Below, one piece after another: positions 7,483 through 15,954 of a stretch of 64,000 bases of DNA. The DNA is from Paractinoplanes pyxinae (GTDB lineage: Bacteria > Actinomycetota > Actinomycetes > Mycobacteriales > Micromonosporaceae). The translations under genes were made by a program, and so were the position numbers. How positions within the stretch are numbered: the first letter of the stretch is position 1; every line of letters begins with the position of its first letter. The DNA lies in the NCBI RefSeq assembly GCF_026626335.1, contig NZ_JAPNTZ010000020.1, forward strand, positions 150,029-214,028, read 5' to 3'. Below the pieces are notes generated by a model that was given only the letters and a program-made list of their open reading frames with translations, was not told the DNA's origin and made no database searches.

Positions 7483-10155
7483 TCAGGCACTCTTAGTGAC
7501 TTCGGACACCACTGTCGTCAGGCGAGAAGACAGTTGCGTCCGCGAGCGCACCCCGAGCTTGCGGTAGATCCGGGTCAGCGTGGCCTCGACCGTCTTCACG
7601 CTCAAGTAGAGCCGGACGGCGATCTCCCGGTTGCTGGCGCCGTCACGCACCAGCGCCGCGATGCGCAGCTCGGTCGAGGTCAGCCCCAGATCGACCGGGG
7701 TGGTGCCGGCCGCCGAGGCGCCGGCCAGGGCCCGCTCGGTCTGCTCGGCCCACGGCTTGGCGTCGGCCGCCAGGAAGATGGCCAGCGCGGCGCCGATGGC
7801 CAGCCGGGCCGCCGCGTACCGGCGCCGTCGCCGCTCGGCGCTGCCCTGCACCAGCAGCGCGTGGGCCTGCTCGATGGGCTGGTGCAGTTGCTCGAAGTGC
7901 TGAGCCGCGGACGCCGAGAGCTGCACGGCCGAATCGGCGTGCCCGCTCTCGGAGAGCACGACCGCGGCGGCCCGGTCCAGATAGCCGATCAGCCCCGGGT
8001 TGTCGCCCAGCCGCTCGGCCGCGGCCCGCGCGGCGGCCAGGGTGACGGCCGCCTCGGCGTGCTCGCCCAGCGCGGCCAGCCCGCCCGCCAGGTCGCCGTG
8101 CCAGCGCACGATCATCGGGTCGCCGCCGCCCGAGCCGGACTCCAGGTCGCGCAGCCGGCGCAGCGCCGCCACCCCGTCCCGGGCCCGGCCCGCCCGCAGC
8201 TCGGCCTGGCCCAGCGCGTGCAGGTTGCGCCGCAGATAGAGGGTGTCGCCCTCCTGCTCGGAGGCCCGCACACCCCGGCGGGCGAACCCGGCCGCGGCGG
8301 CCAGGCTGCCCCCGGCCAGCTCGGCGATGGCGGCCGTGTAGCAGGTGGGGCCGGGGCTGAGCCCCGCCCGCTGCGCGGCCCGCACGGCCTGGTGGGCGTA
8401 GTTGAGCGCTTCCCGGCAGCGCCCGGCCCGGGTGGCCACCTCGGACAGGCTGCGCAGCACGCACACCCGGGCCTCGCCGACCCGGTCGCGGCCGGCCACG
8501 GCGAGCAGGCTGAGCAGGGTGGCCCGGGCCTCGTCGAGCCTATCGTCCATCATGGCGAAGCGGGCCGCGACGTACAGCGGGCCGTAGTGCAGCCAGTCGG
8601 GCGCGGGCGTGGCCGGCAGCACCAGCGCCTCGGTCAACGTGTCGGACCAGCCGGGGTCGCCGCACAGCCGCTCGATCTGGGCCAGCACGCTCAGCGCCAT
8701 CGCCTCGGTGGTCGGGTCGCCGGCCCGGCGGGCGGCCAGCGCCGTCCGAGCCGCCTCGTCCGCGGCCCGGTCCGGGTCGCCGGCGAGCAGAGACGCCCAG
8801 GTGACCCGCAACCGCACCGGGGCCGACAGGGCCGGGTCGTCGCCGGCCTCCTCGAGCGCGGCCGCGACCATCTCCCCCATCTCGGCCAGGCCCTGCCCGG
8901 CCAGGTCGATCAGCACCAGCCGGGCCCGCACCCGGTGCCCGGCCGGGGCGTCCGACGCCAGCACCGCCTCGGCCGCGCGTCCGGCCAGGGCGGCCGAGCC
9001 CGCGCTGAGACCGCTGCGGGCCGCGGCGACCAGCCAGTCGAGGCGGTGGGCGGTGCACGTGTGCGGGCAGCGGTCGGCGGCCAGCAGGAACAGCTCGGCG
9101 GCGGTGCGGCTCGCGCCCCGCGCGGCACAGCGCTGGGCGGCGGCGGCCAGCGAACGGGCGACCGCCGCGTCCGGCACCGAGCTGCACAGGGCCCGGTGCC
9201 GCAGCGCCTCGATCTCGTCGACGGCGCCGGCGGCGAGCGCGGTGTGGGCCTCGGTGCGGTCGGCGGCCGGCGCGTCCTCGGCGATCACGGTGGCCAGCAG
9301 GGGCGGCGTGAAACGGATCTGCTCGCCGTCGACCACTACCGCGCCGGCCGCGGCGGCAAGGCGCAGATCGCGTACGGCGTCCTCGCGGCCCGCCCGCAGC
9401 AGCAGGGACACGGTGGGCTCGGCGGCCAGCGCGGCCACGAGCAAGGTGCCCCGGGTCTCGGCGGGCAGGGCGGTGAGCCGGTCACGCAGCAGCTCACGGG
9501 CCGGCTCGGGCAGCGGCGACGGACGCCAGGCCGGGCCGGGCGGCAGCGCCTCGCCCAGGGCGATGGCCAGGAACGGGTTGCCCGCGCTGACCTCGTGCAT
9601 CCGGCTGGCCACCCGGCACGGCAGGCCGCGCGCCTCGAGCAGTTCCGTGAGGTCGTCGGCGGCCAGCGGCGGGACCTCGAGCTCGAGGGCGGGCGCCGGG
9701 CAGAGGCGGGTGGCGCGCCGGCGAGCCGCGGGGCCCGGATGCCGCTGCGCGGCTATCACGCGTACGCGGGAACCCGGACGACGCCGCATGGCGAACGCGA
9801 TCAGCTCGGCCGACTCGGCGTCCAGCCACTGGCAGTCGTCCAGCACGAGCAGGACAGGCCGCGCCTGCGCGAGGTGTTCGAGCAGCGCCGGCAGCACCAG
9901 ACGGCCCGGACGCCGCACGCGGCGCGACGACGGTTGCAGCTGGGTGAGAAGGTCGCTGATTCCCGCGTACGCGATAAGCCTCTCGCTACGCACCGGGCGC
10001 AACCAGACGACGAACTCGCCGCGCGCCGCCGCGGCCGAAGCGGCCGCCTCGAGCAGCACCGTCTTGCCGATGCCGGCCGGCCCGTGCAGGGCCACGCCGC
10101 CCCCGGTGACCAGGCGGCCCTCGATAGTCGCCAGCAGATCGTCGCGACCGTGCAT
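7483..10155 (-). CDS. Large ATP-binding LuxR-family regulator (LAL/MalT-like)
   Basis: An 890-residue regulator. N-terminal AAA/NACHT-like ATPase: Walker A GPAGIGKT at 25-32 and Walker B 'LLVLDDCQWLD' at about 100-110. A long Ala-rich helical middle part resembles TPR repeats. The C-terminal LuxR helix-turn-helix is 'LTSTELRIAALVRDGASNRE' followed by 'IAVRLYLSVKTVEATLTRIY' (about residues 823-870). ATG 10155 is preceded by AGGAGTG. Such regulators bind ATP and an effector and activate, for example, sugar-use or antibiotic genes. No target is evident next door; it may be a distant or global regulator. Confidence 0.92.
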   Translation of the reverse strand: MHGRDDLLATIEGRLVTGGGVALHGPAGIGKTVLLEAAASAAAARGEFVVWLRPVRSERLIAYAGISDLLTQLQPSSRRVRRPGRLVLPALLEHLAQARPVLLVLDDCQWLDAESAELIAFAMRRRPGSRVRVIAAQRHPGPAARRRATRLCPAPALELEVPPLAADDLTELLEARGLPCRVASRMHEVSAGNPFLAIALGEALPPGPAWRPSPLPEPARELLRDRLTALPAETRGTLLVAALAAEPTVSLLLRAGREDAVRDLRLAAAAGAVVVDGEQIRFTPPLLATVIAEDAPAADRTEAHTALAAGAVDEIEALRHRALCSSVPDAAVARSLAAAAQRCAARGASRTAAELFLLAADRCPHTCTAHRLDWLVAAARSGLSAGSAALAGRAAEAVLASDAPAGHRVRARLVLIDLAGQGLAEMGEMVAAALEEAGDDPALSAPVRLRVTWASLLAGDPDRAADEAARTALAARRAGDPTTEAMALSVLAQIERLCGDPGWSDTLTEALVLPATPAPDWLHYGPLYVAARFAMMDDRLDEARATLLSLLAVAGRDRVGEARVCVLRSLSEVATRAGRCREALNYAHQAVRAAQRAGLSPGPTCYTAAIAELAGGSLAAAAGFARRGVRASEQEGDTLYLRRNLHALGQAELRAGRARDGVAALRRLRDLESGSGGGDPMIVRWHGDLAGGLAALGEHAEAAVTLAAARAAAERLGDNPGLIGYLDRAAAVVLSESGHADSAVQLSASAAQHFEQLHQPIEQAHALLVQGSAERRRRRYAAARLAIGAALAIFLAADAKPWAEQTERALAGASAAGTTPVDLGLTSTELRIAALVRDGASNREIAVRLYLSVKTVEATLTRIYRKLGVRSRTQLSSRLTTVVSEVTKSA

Positions 10156-10265
10156 GCTGCCACTCCTAGGTCTGAATCGGCCTCAGCCTAGGAAGTGACA
10201 GACACACCTATCAATAGATTCACATATGCCAACAGTTACCTATCACCGCGGGGATGGTCCCGGCC

Positions 10266-10424
10266 CTAGTCGTCGTCCCCGCCGTCATCGTCGTCGTCAT
10301 CGCCGTCGCCGCCCGGGCAGCCGGACAGGGTGAGCACGGTGGCCGCGCCGCCCGCCAGCAGCAGAGCCCGGCCGAAGAACGCGCGCCGGTTCAAGCCCTG
10401 CTCTTCGCTCTTCACTTCATCCAT
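10266..10424 (-). CDS. 52-residue Tat-exported lipoprotein with poly-Asp tail
   Basis: Reading 10424 to 10266 gives a 52-residue protein: acidic start, twin-arginine motif NRRAFFGRALLLAGG (12-26), hydrophobic core, lipobox LSGC with Cys36, then a 16-residue tail with ten Asp. The order Tat motif, h-region, lipobox is hard to obtain by chance, so I call it real although the ribosome site is weak. Expected location: lipid-anchored on the outer face of the membrane, showing a short acidic tail that could bind calcium or other cations (inference). It is divergent from the M15-like gene. Confidence 0.6.
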   Translation of the reverse strand: MDEVKSEEQGLNRRAFFGRALLLAGGAATVLTLSGCPGGDGDDDDDDGGDDD

Positions 10425-10515
10425 GCCCGCATTGTGTCAGCGAGGCGACGTATCCGGGAGGTCCGCGCGGGCCCTTCAGCACTGACCCGACGAGAAACCA
10501 CACGCGAGGTGACCC

Positions 10516-11214
10516 ATGGCGGACTGGATTGTGGTGCCCTGCCTGCTGCGGTTGCGGACGGAGTTCGACGAGCTCGCCCCGCACCGCGAGAAAAGCGAGG
10601 AAGGCACGATCGGCGACGAGAACCACGACTCGACGTCCGACCACACCCCCGACGAGCAGTCGAAGCATCTGCGGCACAAGGACGCCGACGACCGCAACGA
10701 GGTGCACGCCCTCGACATCGACGCCGGCCTGCGCCTGCCCGGCGCGAGCATGGAGACGGTCGTGCAGCTGCTGCTGGGCCGCTGCCGCTCGGGCGCCGAG
10801 GCCCGGCTGCGCTACATCATCTTCAACCGCCGCATCTGGTCGGCCTCGGACGGCTGGAGGCAGAACCCGTACGACGGAAAAGACCCGCACACCGGGCACG
10901 CGCACTTCTCCGCCGACTACGACCCGCAACGAGAGGCCTCGACGGCCTCCTGGCATCTGGAGGACATCGAAGTGGCACTGACCAACGACGACAAGAAGTG
11001 GCTGTCGGCCGAGATCGCCAAGCAGGTGCGAGGCTGCGTCGACGACATCTGGAACCACGACATCGGCAAGGCCACCGGCACCCCGGCCCTGACCGCGCAG
11101 AGCGCCCTGATCACAGCCAACGTCCGGGCCGGCTCGGTGGCCAACCGCCAGCTCCCCGACCTGGCCGACGCCGTCAAACGCGTGGCCGCCCAGCTCAAAG
11201 CCCCGGTGCACTGA
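10516..11214 (+). CDS. M15-like (hedgehog/DD-peptidase fold) protein
   Basis: 232 residues. The middle holds the pattern of D-Ala-D-Ala carboxypeptidase-like domains seen in actinobacterial and phage proteins: 'STSDHTPDE', 'EVHALDID' and 'NPYDGKDPHTGHAHFS', giving the putative zinc ligands His, Asp and His plus the 'IIFNRRIWSAS' strand. The C-terminal 75 residues are helical and unassigned. No signal peptide is visible, so if it cuts peptidoglycan it needs another export route. ATG 10516 follows CGAGGTG. It is divergent from the small Tat lipoprotein and followed by a hairpin. Active-site function is inferred from pattern only. Confidence 0.65.
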   Translation: MADWIVVPCLLRLRTEFDELAPHREKSEEGTIGDENHDSTSDHTPDEQSKHLRHKDADDRNEVHALDIDAGLRLPGASMETVVQLLLGRCRSGAEARLRYIIFNRRIWSASDGWRQNPYDGKDPHTGHAHFSADYDPQREASTASWHLEDIEVALTNDDKKWLSAEIAKQVRGCVDDIWNHDIGKATGTPALTAQSALITANVRAGSVANRQLPDLADAVKRVAAQLKAPVH

Positions 11215-11222
11215 CTTTTGTT

Positions 11223-11252
11223 GCCCCGGCCGCCGGGTTCAGCGGCCGGGGC
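11223..11252. terminator. Hairpin between convergent genes
   Basis: GCCCCGGCCGC and GCGGCCGGGGC form a perfect 11-bp stem with an 8-base loop, between the stops of the M15-like gene and the convergent secreted hydrolase gene. The plus side is followed by a moderately T-rich stretch. Confidence 0.6.
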
Positions 11253-11257
11253 ATCTT

Positions 11258-12469
11258 CTATTTGCTCAGCTCGGCGAACCACCGGGTCGCGGCGGGGACG
11301 CCCAGCACCTCGGAGCCCTCGTGGACGAAGCCGTTGTAGGCGGTGTTCACCCCGAGATCGACCGTCGGGGCCCGGACGCCGCGGGCGGCCAGCGCCGTGT
11401 GGCAGTGGTCGGTGTTGGCGTTCACCGCCTGCTCGTCGCCGGGGCTGTAGTAGAGCCGCACCGGCATCCGCGGCGTCCAATTGGTGCAGACGCTGTCCGC
11501 CTCGGCCAGCGCCTCGGCGAAACGGCCGGTCGGGTGCAGCAGCAGCGCCTTGCCTTGCGGCGTGAGCAGGTCGTCGATCGTGGCCGGCAGCGCGCCGAGC
11601 ACTTCCTCGCCGGTGTGGTTGCCGTCGAAAAGCCCGGCCAGACCAACGTACGGCTTACGGAATACGTAGCCGGGCGTGGGATAGATGTCGTGCAGGCGGT
11701 CGAAGGCGACCAGCAGGTACGAGGTGTACGCGCTAGCCAGAACCGGGTGCACCTCCGAGGTGAACAACGCCGGGATCTCCGCGCGCCGGAAGTCGTACGC
11801 GCCGCTGATCGGGGCGACCGCGGCCGCCCGGAACCACGGGTCGGCTCCCGACTGCAACGCCCGGGCCAGTCCGAGAGCGGTCGAGGCGCCCTGCGAGAAG
11901 CCCGACGCGTAGACGTCGCGGGTCAACTGCTTTCCCTGCGTACGAGTGAAGTCACGAGCCGCCCGAAGCAGATCGAGCGATGCCGTGGTCTCGGACGGCA
12001 CGTCCATCCACGGGTGCGGTCCGGGCCCCACCCCGAGACCCACGTAGTCGGGCGCCACCGCCGCGAAGCCGGCCGACGCGAACGTGAGAGCCGGCCCGAT
12101 CACGAAGATGTCGTCCGAAGTGGAAGGAGCGTCACCCTTGAAGATCTCGGTGCCGTGCCCGAACGACACCGTACGAAGCCATCGCCAGCCGTTGATCGGA
12201 AGCGCGACCAGCCCGCTGGCCGTCGTCGGCTTCCCGGTGGCGTCGGTAGTCCGATAGACGAGCCGGTACGTCCGTACGCCGAAGCGGTCGGTTCCCGGAT
12301 CGAACTTGTCGGCGGCCAGAGCGGCGTCGACGTCACCCCAGGTCGGATAGGTGCGCAGAGCGGTCACCGAGACCAACCGTCCCGATGCCGCCGTGGCCGG
12401 TGTTACGGCCACCACGAGCGAGGATGCGATGAGCGCCCCCGCGATGCCCAAACTCAGCAGTTTCCTCAT
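11258..12469 (-). CDS. Secreted alpha/beta hydrolase (lipase/esterase-like)
   Basis: About 403 residues. MRKLLSLGIAGALIASSL and the following TPATAA form a Sec signal peptide. The mature protein has the nucleophile elbow GFSQG (in 'YASGFSQGAST'), an oxyanion-type 'SFGHGTE' and a C-terminal 'FVHEG' His region, in line with actinobacterial secretory lipase/esterase-like proteins. Cys pair near 'SVCTNW' and 'DHCHTAL' may form a disulfide. Start: ATG 12469 gives a normal signal peptide, but ATG 12487 (MPSVER) has a better G-rich upstream and cannot be excluded. Substrate unknown. Confidence 0.82.
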   Translation of the reverse strand: MRKLLSLGIAGALIASSLVVAVTPATAASGRLVSVTALRTYPTWGDVDAALAADKFDPGTDRFGVRTYRLVYRTTDATGKPTTASGLVALPINGWRWLRTVSFGHGTEIFKGDAPSTSDDIFVIGPALTFASAGFAAVAPDYVGLGVGPGPHPWMDVPSETTASLDLLRAARDFTRTQGKQLTRDVYASGFSQGASTALGLARALQSGADPWFRAAAVAPISGAYDFRRAEIPALFTSEVHPVLASAYTSYLLVAFDRLHDIYPTPGYVFRKPYVGLAGLFDGNHTGEEVLGALPATIDDLLTPQGKALLLHPTGRFAEALAEADSVCTNWTPRMPVRLYYSPGDEQAVNANTDHCHTALAARGVRAPTVDLGVNTAYNGFVHEGSEVLGVPAATRWFAELSK

Positions 12470-12626
12470 GCGCTCGACGCTAGGCATCCCCCACCGCCGA
12501 ATCAGCCCGGCCTGCCCCCGAATCCGCAGTGGTGCTGCCCCCACCCGCCGATCAACTCAGGTGACCGGCGCGACGACCGATAGTCGGTGCACTTGCGCTG
12601 CCGAGGCTTGGAAGGTTGCCGGACTG

Positions 12627-13598
12627 ATGAGTGGGATCTGCTGCGGGAACTGCCTTCGACCGTTGCCCCGCGGCCGGGCCGGCGGTCTGCGCGGACCGGA
12701 CATCGCCTGGCACTTCAGCTGCCGGGCCTGCGCCGATCTCGTCGACGAGAGCATGGAGATCGTCGACCTGCCCGGCGACACCGACGTGGCGATCGAGTTC
12801 CACCGCTGCCGGCGCTGCGCTCGGGTGCGGGCTTGCGCGCGCGGCTGGCGCACCCGCTGCCACGTCTGCCCGGACGAACGTACCGACATGCTCCACCTGG
12901 GTCGTGGGGCGTCTCTGCTTGTCGACGGATTCGCCCCGGCGGCCGATCGCCGCGCGTTCGCCGAGTTTCGCGCTGGTCTGGCCCGCCCATCGAATCTGTT
13001 CGGCGATGCGGCGGCGTTCCTGAACAGCCGCGCGGTGGAGGACGAGGCGCGGTTGTACCGGCGGGATGGATGGACGCTGCACGCGATGGACCTCTACGGG
13101 ATGCCGTGGGGTTCCGGGCGGCAGGAGTCGCGGTCGCACGGCACGTGGGGCACTCATGATGAGTGCGGCACACTGCAGAAGCTCAGGCCGCGGGAGCGCC
13201 GGCTCGAATGTGTCACCTGCCCGCCGCCGCCGGGGTCGCGTAGCGCGCGGGCCCGTCGTGACGACCCCTATCTGCTCTATCTTGTGGAGCACGGCCGGCT
13301 TCTCAAGTTCGGCGTCGGTGACGACCGGCGGGTTCGGGCGCACCTGCGCGGCGGGGCCAGTGTCGTGAAGGTCTTGCGGGCTCGGTTCTTCGACGTGTGC
13401 CAGGCCGAGCTCGACCTCAAGCGTTTCCACCGGGATGCCGGGCACCTCGTCAGTCCCTTGTCGGGCGCGCCGGTCACCTTTGGCACGGGGACGGAAGTCG
13501 TCTCGAAGGACGTACGGGTGGACCTGGAGGCGGCTCTGCGCGTGCGGAGCGAGGATGTCACCGAGCGGTTCCGGGAACGGTCGTTGCTCGGGGTTTGA
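12627..13598 (+). CDS. Zinc-finger protein with GIY-YIG nuclease-like domain
   Basis: 323 residues. The N-terminal third holds many Cys pairs: CCGNC, SCRAC, RCRRC, CARGW, RCHVC, which looks like two or more zinc ribbons. A later Cys pair lies in 'HDECGT' and 'LECVTC'. The C-terminal part from about residue 217 contains 'YLLYLVEHGRLLKFGVG' and 'RVRAHLRGG', resembling the GIY-YIG endonuclease core (two strands, then Arg/His on a helix), with later 'AELDLKRFH'. ATG 12627 follows GGAAGG. Role could be DNA or RNA cleavage or binding; this is an inference from motif shape. No phage or toxin context is visible. Confidence 0.6.
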   Translation: MSGICCGNCLRPLPRGRAGGLRGPDIAWHFSCRACADLVDESMEIVDLPGDTDVAIEFHRCRRCARVRACARGWRTRCHVCPDERTDMLHLGRGASLLVDGFAPAADRRAFAEFRAGLARPSNLFGDAAAFLNSRAVEDEARLYRRDGWTLHAMDLYGMPWGSGRQESRSHGTWGTHDECGTLQKLRPRERRLECVTCPPPPGSRSARARRDDPYLLYLVEHGRLLKFGVGDDRRVRAHLRGGASVVKVLRARFFDVCQAELDLKRFHRDAGHLVSPLSGAPVTFGTGTEVVSKDVRVDLEAALRVRSEDVTERFRERSLLGV

Positions 13599-13604
13599 CG
13601 GGTG

Positions 13605-14075
13605 CTATTTCGTTGCGGTCACTGTGGTTGCGGTGACTGTGCCGTCGGCGGCTGTGGTGCCCTGGATCGTGACTGATTGGCCGGCTTTGACGTCGGTGAG
13701 CTTGCTCTTCGACGCGGTGGAGACGGTTGTCTTTCCGTCGGTCTTGACCGTTACCACTGAGCCGTCGGAAGTCTCGATGTAAATCGTGGTGCCGTTGACC
13801 AGCTTGACCTTTCCGGTCGTGGCGGCTGCGGGTTGACTGCTGGCGGGGAGGCCGTAGCCGGCCCTGTTCTGGCCGCCGAAGTTGGCCCCCGGGCGGGCTG
13901 TGGACGTGTCCGGCGTACCCCAATTCTCTTGGGCTTGGAGGCCGCCCACGAAACCGCCGACCAGCAGGGTGATCGCGGCCAGGACCACAGTCCCCCGGTT
14001 CCACCAGCGGCGGGGAGCAGCCTTCGCCAGTTCGGCGGCCAGGCTGGTGTCGAGCACGGCGGTGTCGTCAGTCAC
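13605..14075 (-). CDS. Membrane-anchored DUF5666-like protein
   Basis: 156 residues: short cytoplasmic head, one membrane helix 'TVVLAAITLLVGGFVGGLQ', a Gly/Pro/Ser-rich linker and a beta-rich domain 'GKVKLVNGTTIYIETSDGS' to the end, resembling the DUF5666 / OB-like domains that often accompany MacB-type ABC systems. GTG 14075 follows GTGAGGA and lies 8 bases after the permease stop, so it is the last gene of the adaptor-ATPase-permease operon. Likely extracytoplasmic accessory or cargo-contact protein (inference). Confidence 0.7.
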   Translation of the reverse strand: MTDDTAVLDTSLAAELAKAAPRRWWNRGTVVLAAITLLVGGFVGGLQAQENWGTPDTSTARPGANFGGQNRAGYGLPASSQPAAATTGKVKLVNGTTIYIETSDGSVVTVKTDGKTTVSTASKSKLTDVKAGQSVTIQGTTAADGTVTATTVTATK

Positions 14076-14083
14076 GGGGGTCC

Positions 14084-15259
14084 TCACTCGTAGCGGAGGG
14101 CGTCGATGGGGCGTAGGCGAGCGGCCCGGGCGGCGGGGAGGCCGCCGAAGAACAGGCCGATCGCGACGGAGACGCCGAGGGCCAGGCCGACCGAGCTGGG
14201 CACGATCACCGGGTGGACGCCGGCGATCTCGAAGCGGCTGCCGATCAGGGCGGCCGCGACGCCGAGCAGGCCGCCGATGACGCTGAGCAGGGTGGCCTCG
14301 ATCAGGAACTGGGTCAGGACCGTGCGGCGGGGTGCGCCGAGCGCCTTGCGGATGCCGATCTCGCGGGTTCGTTCGGTCACCGTGACCAGCATGATGTTGG
14401 TGATGCCGATGCCGCCGACGAGCAGGCTGATCGCGGCCACCGCGCCGAGCAGGGTGGTGAACGTGTCGGCGGTCTCGGTCTGCGTCTCCAGCAGCTGGGA
14501 GGCGTTCTGGATCCGGTAGTCGGATTCGGTGGCCCCATGCGAGGTGAGCACCGTCGACACCTGCGACTCCACGGCGTCGACGAGCGAAGGCGATGACGCC
14601 TCGACGAGGATCGAGGTGAGCGGACCGTATCCGGTGAGCACCTGCCGCACGGCGGTCAGCGGGGCCACGGCGGTGTCGTTGGCGTCCTGGAAACCGGTCG
14701 AGCTCTTCGCGTCGAGCACGCCGACCACGGTGAACAGCGCTCCCCCGACGGTGACCTGCCGGTCGATCGGGTCGGCGCCGGGGAACAGCTCCTCGGCCAC
14801 AGTCGAGCCGATCACCACGACGCGCCGGCCCTGCGCCTCGTCGTCGGCGGTGAACGCGGCGCCCCGGCCGACCGGGGTGTTCGACGCGGTGAACCACCCG
14901 GGAGTCGTACCCACGAAGCTGTTGACCTCGTGGTCGGAGCCCTCGTAGGTGACCGTGGCCGACGCGCTGACCACCGGCGACACCGACTTCACGTCGGGCG
15001 CGAGCACCGGGTCGACCAGGGCGTCGGCCATCGGCTTGGTCAGTGTGGAACTGTTCCGGCTGGTGCTCATGACGGTGATCGTGTTAGTGCCCAGCGCCTC
15101 GATCCGGTCGCTGATCGCCTGGGCCGAGCCGTTGCCCACCGCGACCAGCAGGATCACCGCGGCCACGCCGATCAGGATGCCGAGCATGGTCAGCGACGAG
15201 CGCAGCTTGTTGGCCGACAGCCCGCGCAGCGCGAACCGGACGACCTCGCCGAAGCTCAT
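14084..15259 (-). CDS. MacB/FtsX-type ABC transporter permease
   Basis: 391 residues with the MacB architecture: N-terminal helix ('RSSLTMLGILIGVAAVILLV'), a large extracytoplasmic MacB_PCD domain, and three C-terminal helices with 'ITNIMLVTVTERTREIGIRK', the family signature. MacB-type permeases do not move substrate through the membrane but transmit ATP-driven motion to exported molecules or to partner proteins. Its start overlaps the ATPase stop (ATGA at 15256-15259). Confidence 0.93.
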   Translation of the reverse strand: MSFGEVVRFALRGLSANKLRSSLTMLGILIGVAAVILLVAVGNGSAQAISDRIEALGTNTITVMSTSRNSSTLTKPMADALVDPVLAPDVKSVSPVVSASATVTYEGSDHEVNSFVGTTPGWFTASNTPVGRGAAFTADDEAQGRRVVVIGSTVAEELFPGADPIDRQVTVGGALFTVVGVLDAKSSTGFQDANDTAVAPLTAVRQVLTGYGPLTSILVEASSPSLVDAVESQVSTVLTSHGATESDYRIQNASQLLETQTETADTFTTLLGAVAAISLLVGGIGITNIMLVTVTERTREIGIRKALGAPRRTVLTQFLIEATLLSVIGGLLGVAAALIGSRFEIAGVHPVIVPSSVGLALGVSVAIGLFFGGLPAARAARLRPIDALRYE

Positions 15260-15954
15260 GCGAACACCGGGGCCTGGCGGACGTCGTGCACGATCTGCCC
15301 GTCGACCAGCCGGATCAGCCGCTTGGCGCGGGCGCCGACCTCCGGTTCGTGGGTGATGATCACGATGGTGCGGCCGGCCGCGTTGAGCTGGTCGAAGACG
15401 GTCAGCACGTCCTCGGTGGAGCGGGTGTCCAGGTTGCCGGTGGGCTCGTCGGCCAGCAGCAGCGCCGGCTCGGTGACCAGCGCGCGGGCCACGGCCACGC
15501 GTTGCTGCTGGCCGCCGGAGAGCTGGTTCGGCTCGTGCCGGGCCCGCTCCGCGAGCCCGACGACGTCGAGAGCGGCGAGGGCTCGGCGCCGACGTTGCCT
15601 GGGCTTGATTCCCGCGTACGCGAGAGGAAGCTCCACATTGGCCAGTGCACTGGTCCGCGGGATGAGATTGAACGCCTGGAAGATGAAGCCGATCAGCCGG
15701 TTCCGGGCCAGGGCGAGCTGCCGGTCGGCGAGGCGGCTGACGTCCACCCCGTCGAGCCGGTACGTGCCCGAGGTCGGCACGTCGAGCGCCCCGAGGATGT
15801 TCATCAGCGTCGACTTGCCGGAGCCGGACGAGCCCATGATCGCCACGTAGTCGCCCCGCTCCACGGTCAGCGACACGCCCCGCAACGCGTGCACGGTTGC
15901 TTCGCCTTCGCCGTACGTCTTGGTCAGATCACGCACGTCCAGGACCGGGCTCAT
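15256..15954 (-). CDS. MacB-type ABC transporter ATP-binding protein
   Basis: 232 residues with Walker A GSSGSGKST, Q-loop 'FQAFNLIP', signature LSGGQQQRV, Walker B 'LLLADEPTGNLD' and the H-loop His ('IIITHEPEV'). This is the LolD/MacB subgroup. It overlaps both neighbours by four bases and works with the permease and with the adaptor encoded just upstream as a tripartite envelope pump or signalling complex. Confidence 0.95.
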   Translation of the reverse strand: MSPVLDVRDLTKTYGEGEATVHALRGVSLTVERGDYVAIMGSSGSGKSTLMNILGALDVPTSGTYRLDGVDVSRLADRQLALARNRLIGFIFQAFNLIPRTSALANVELPLAYAGIKPRQRRRRALAALDVVGLAERARHEPNQLSGGQQQRVAVARALVTEPALLLADEPTGNLDTRSTEDVLTVFDQLNAAGRTIVIITHEPEVGARAKRLIRLVDGQIVHDVRQAPVFA

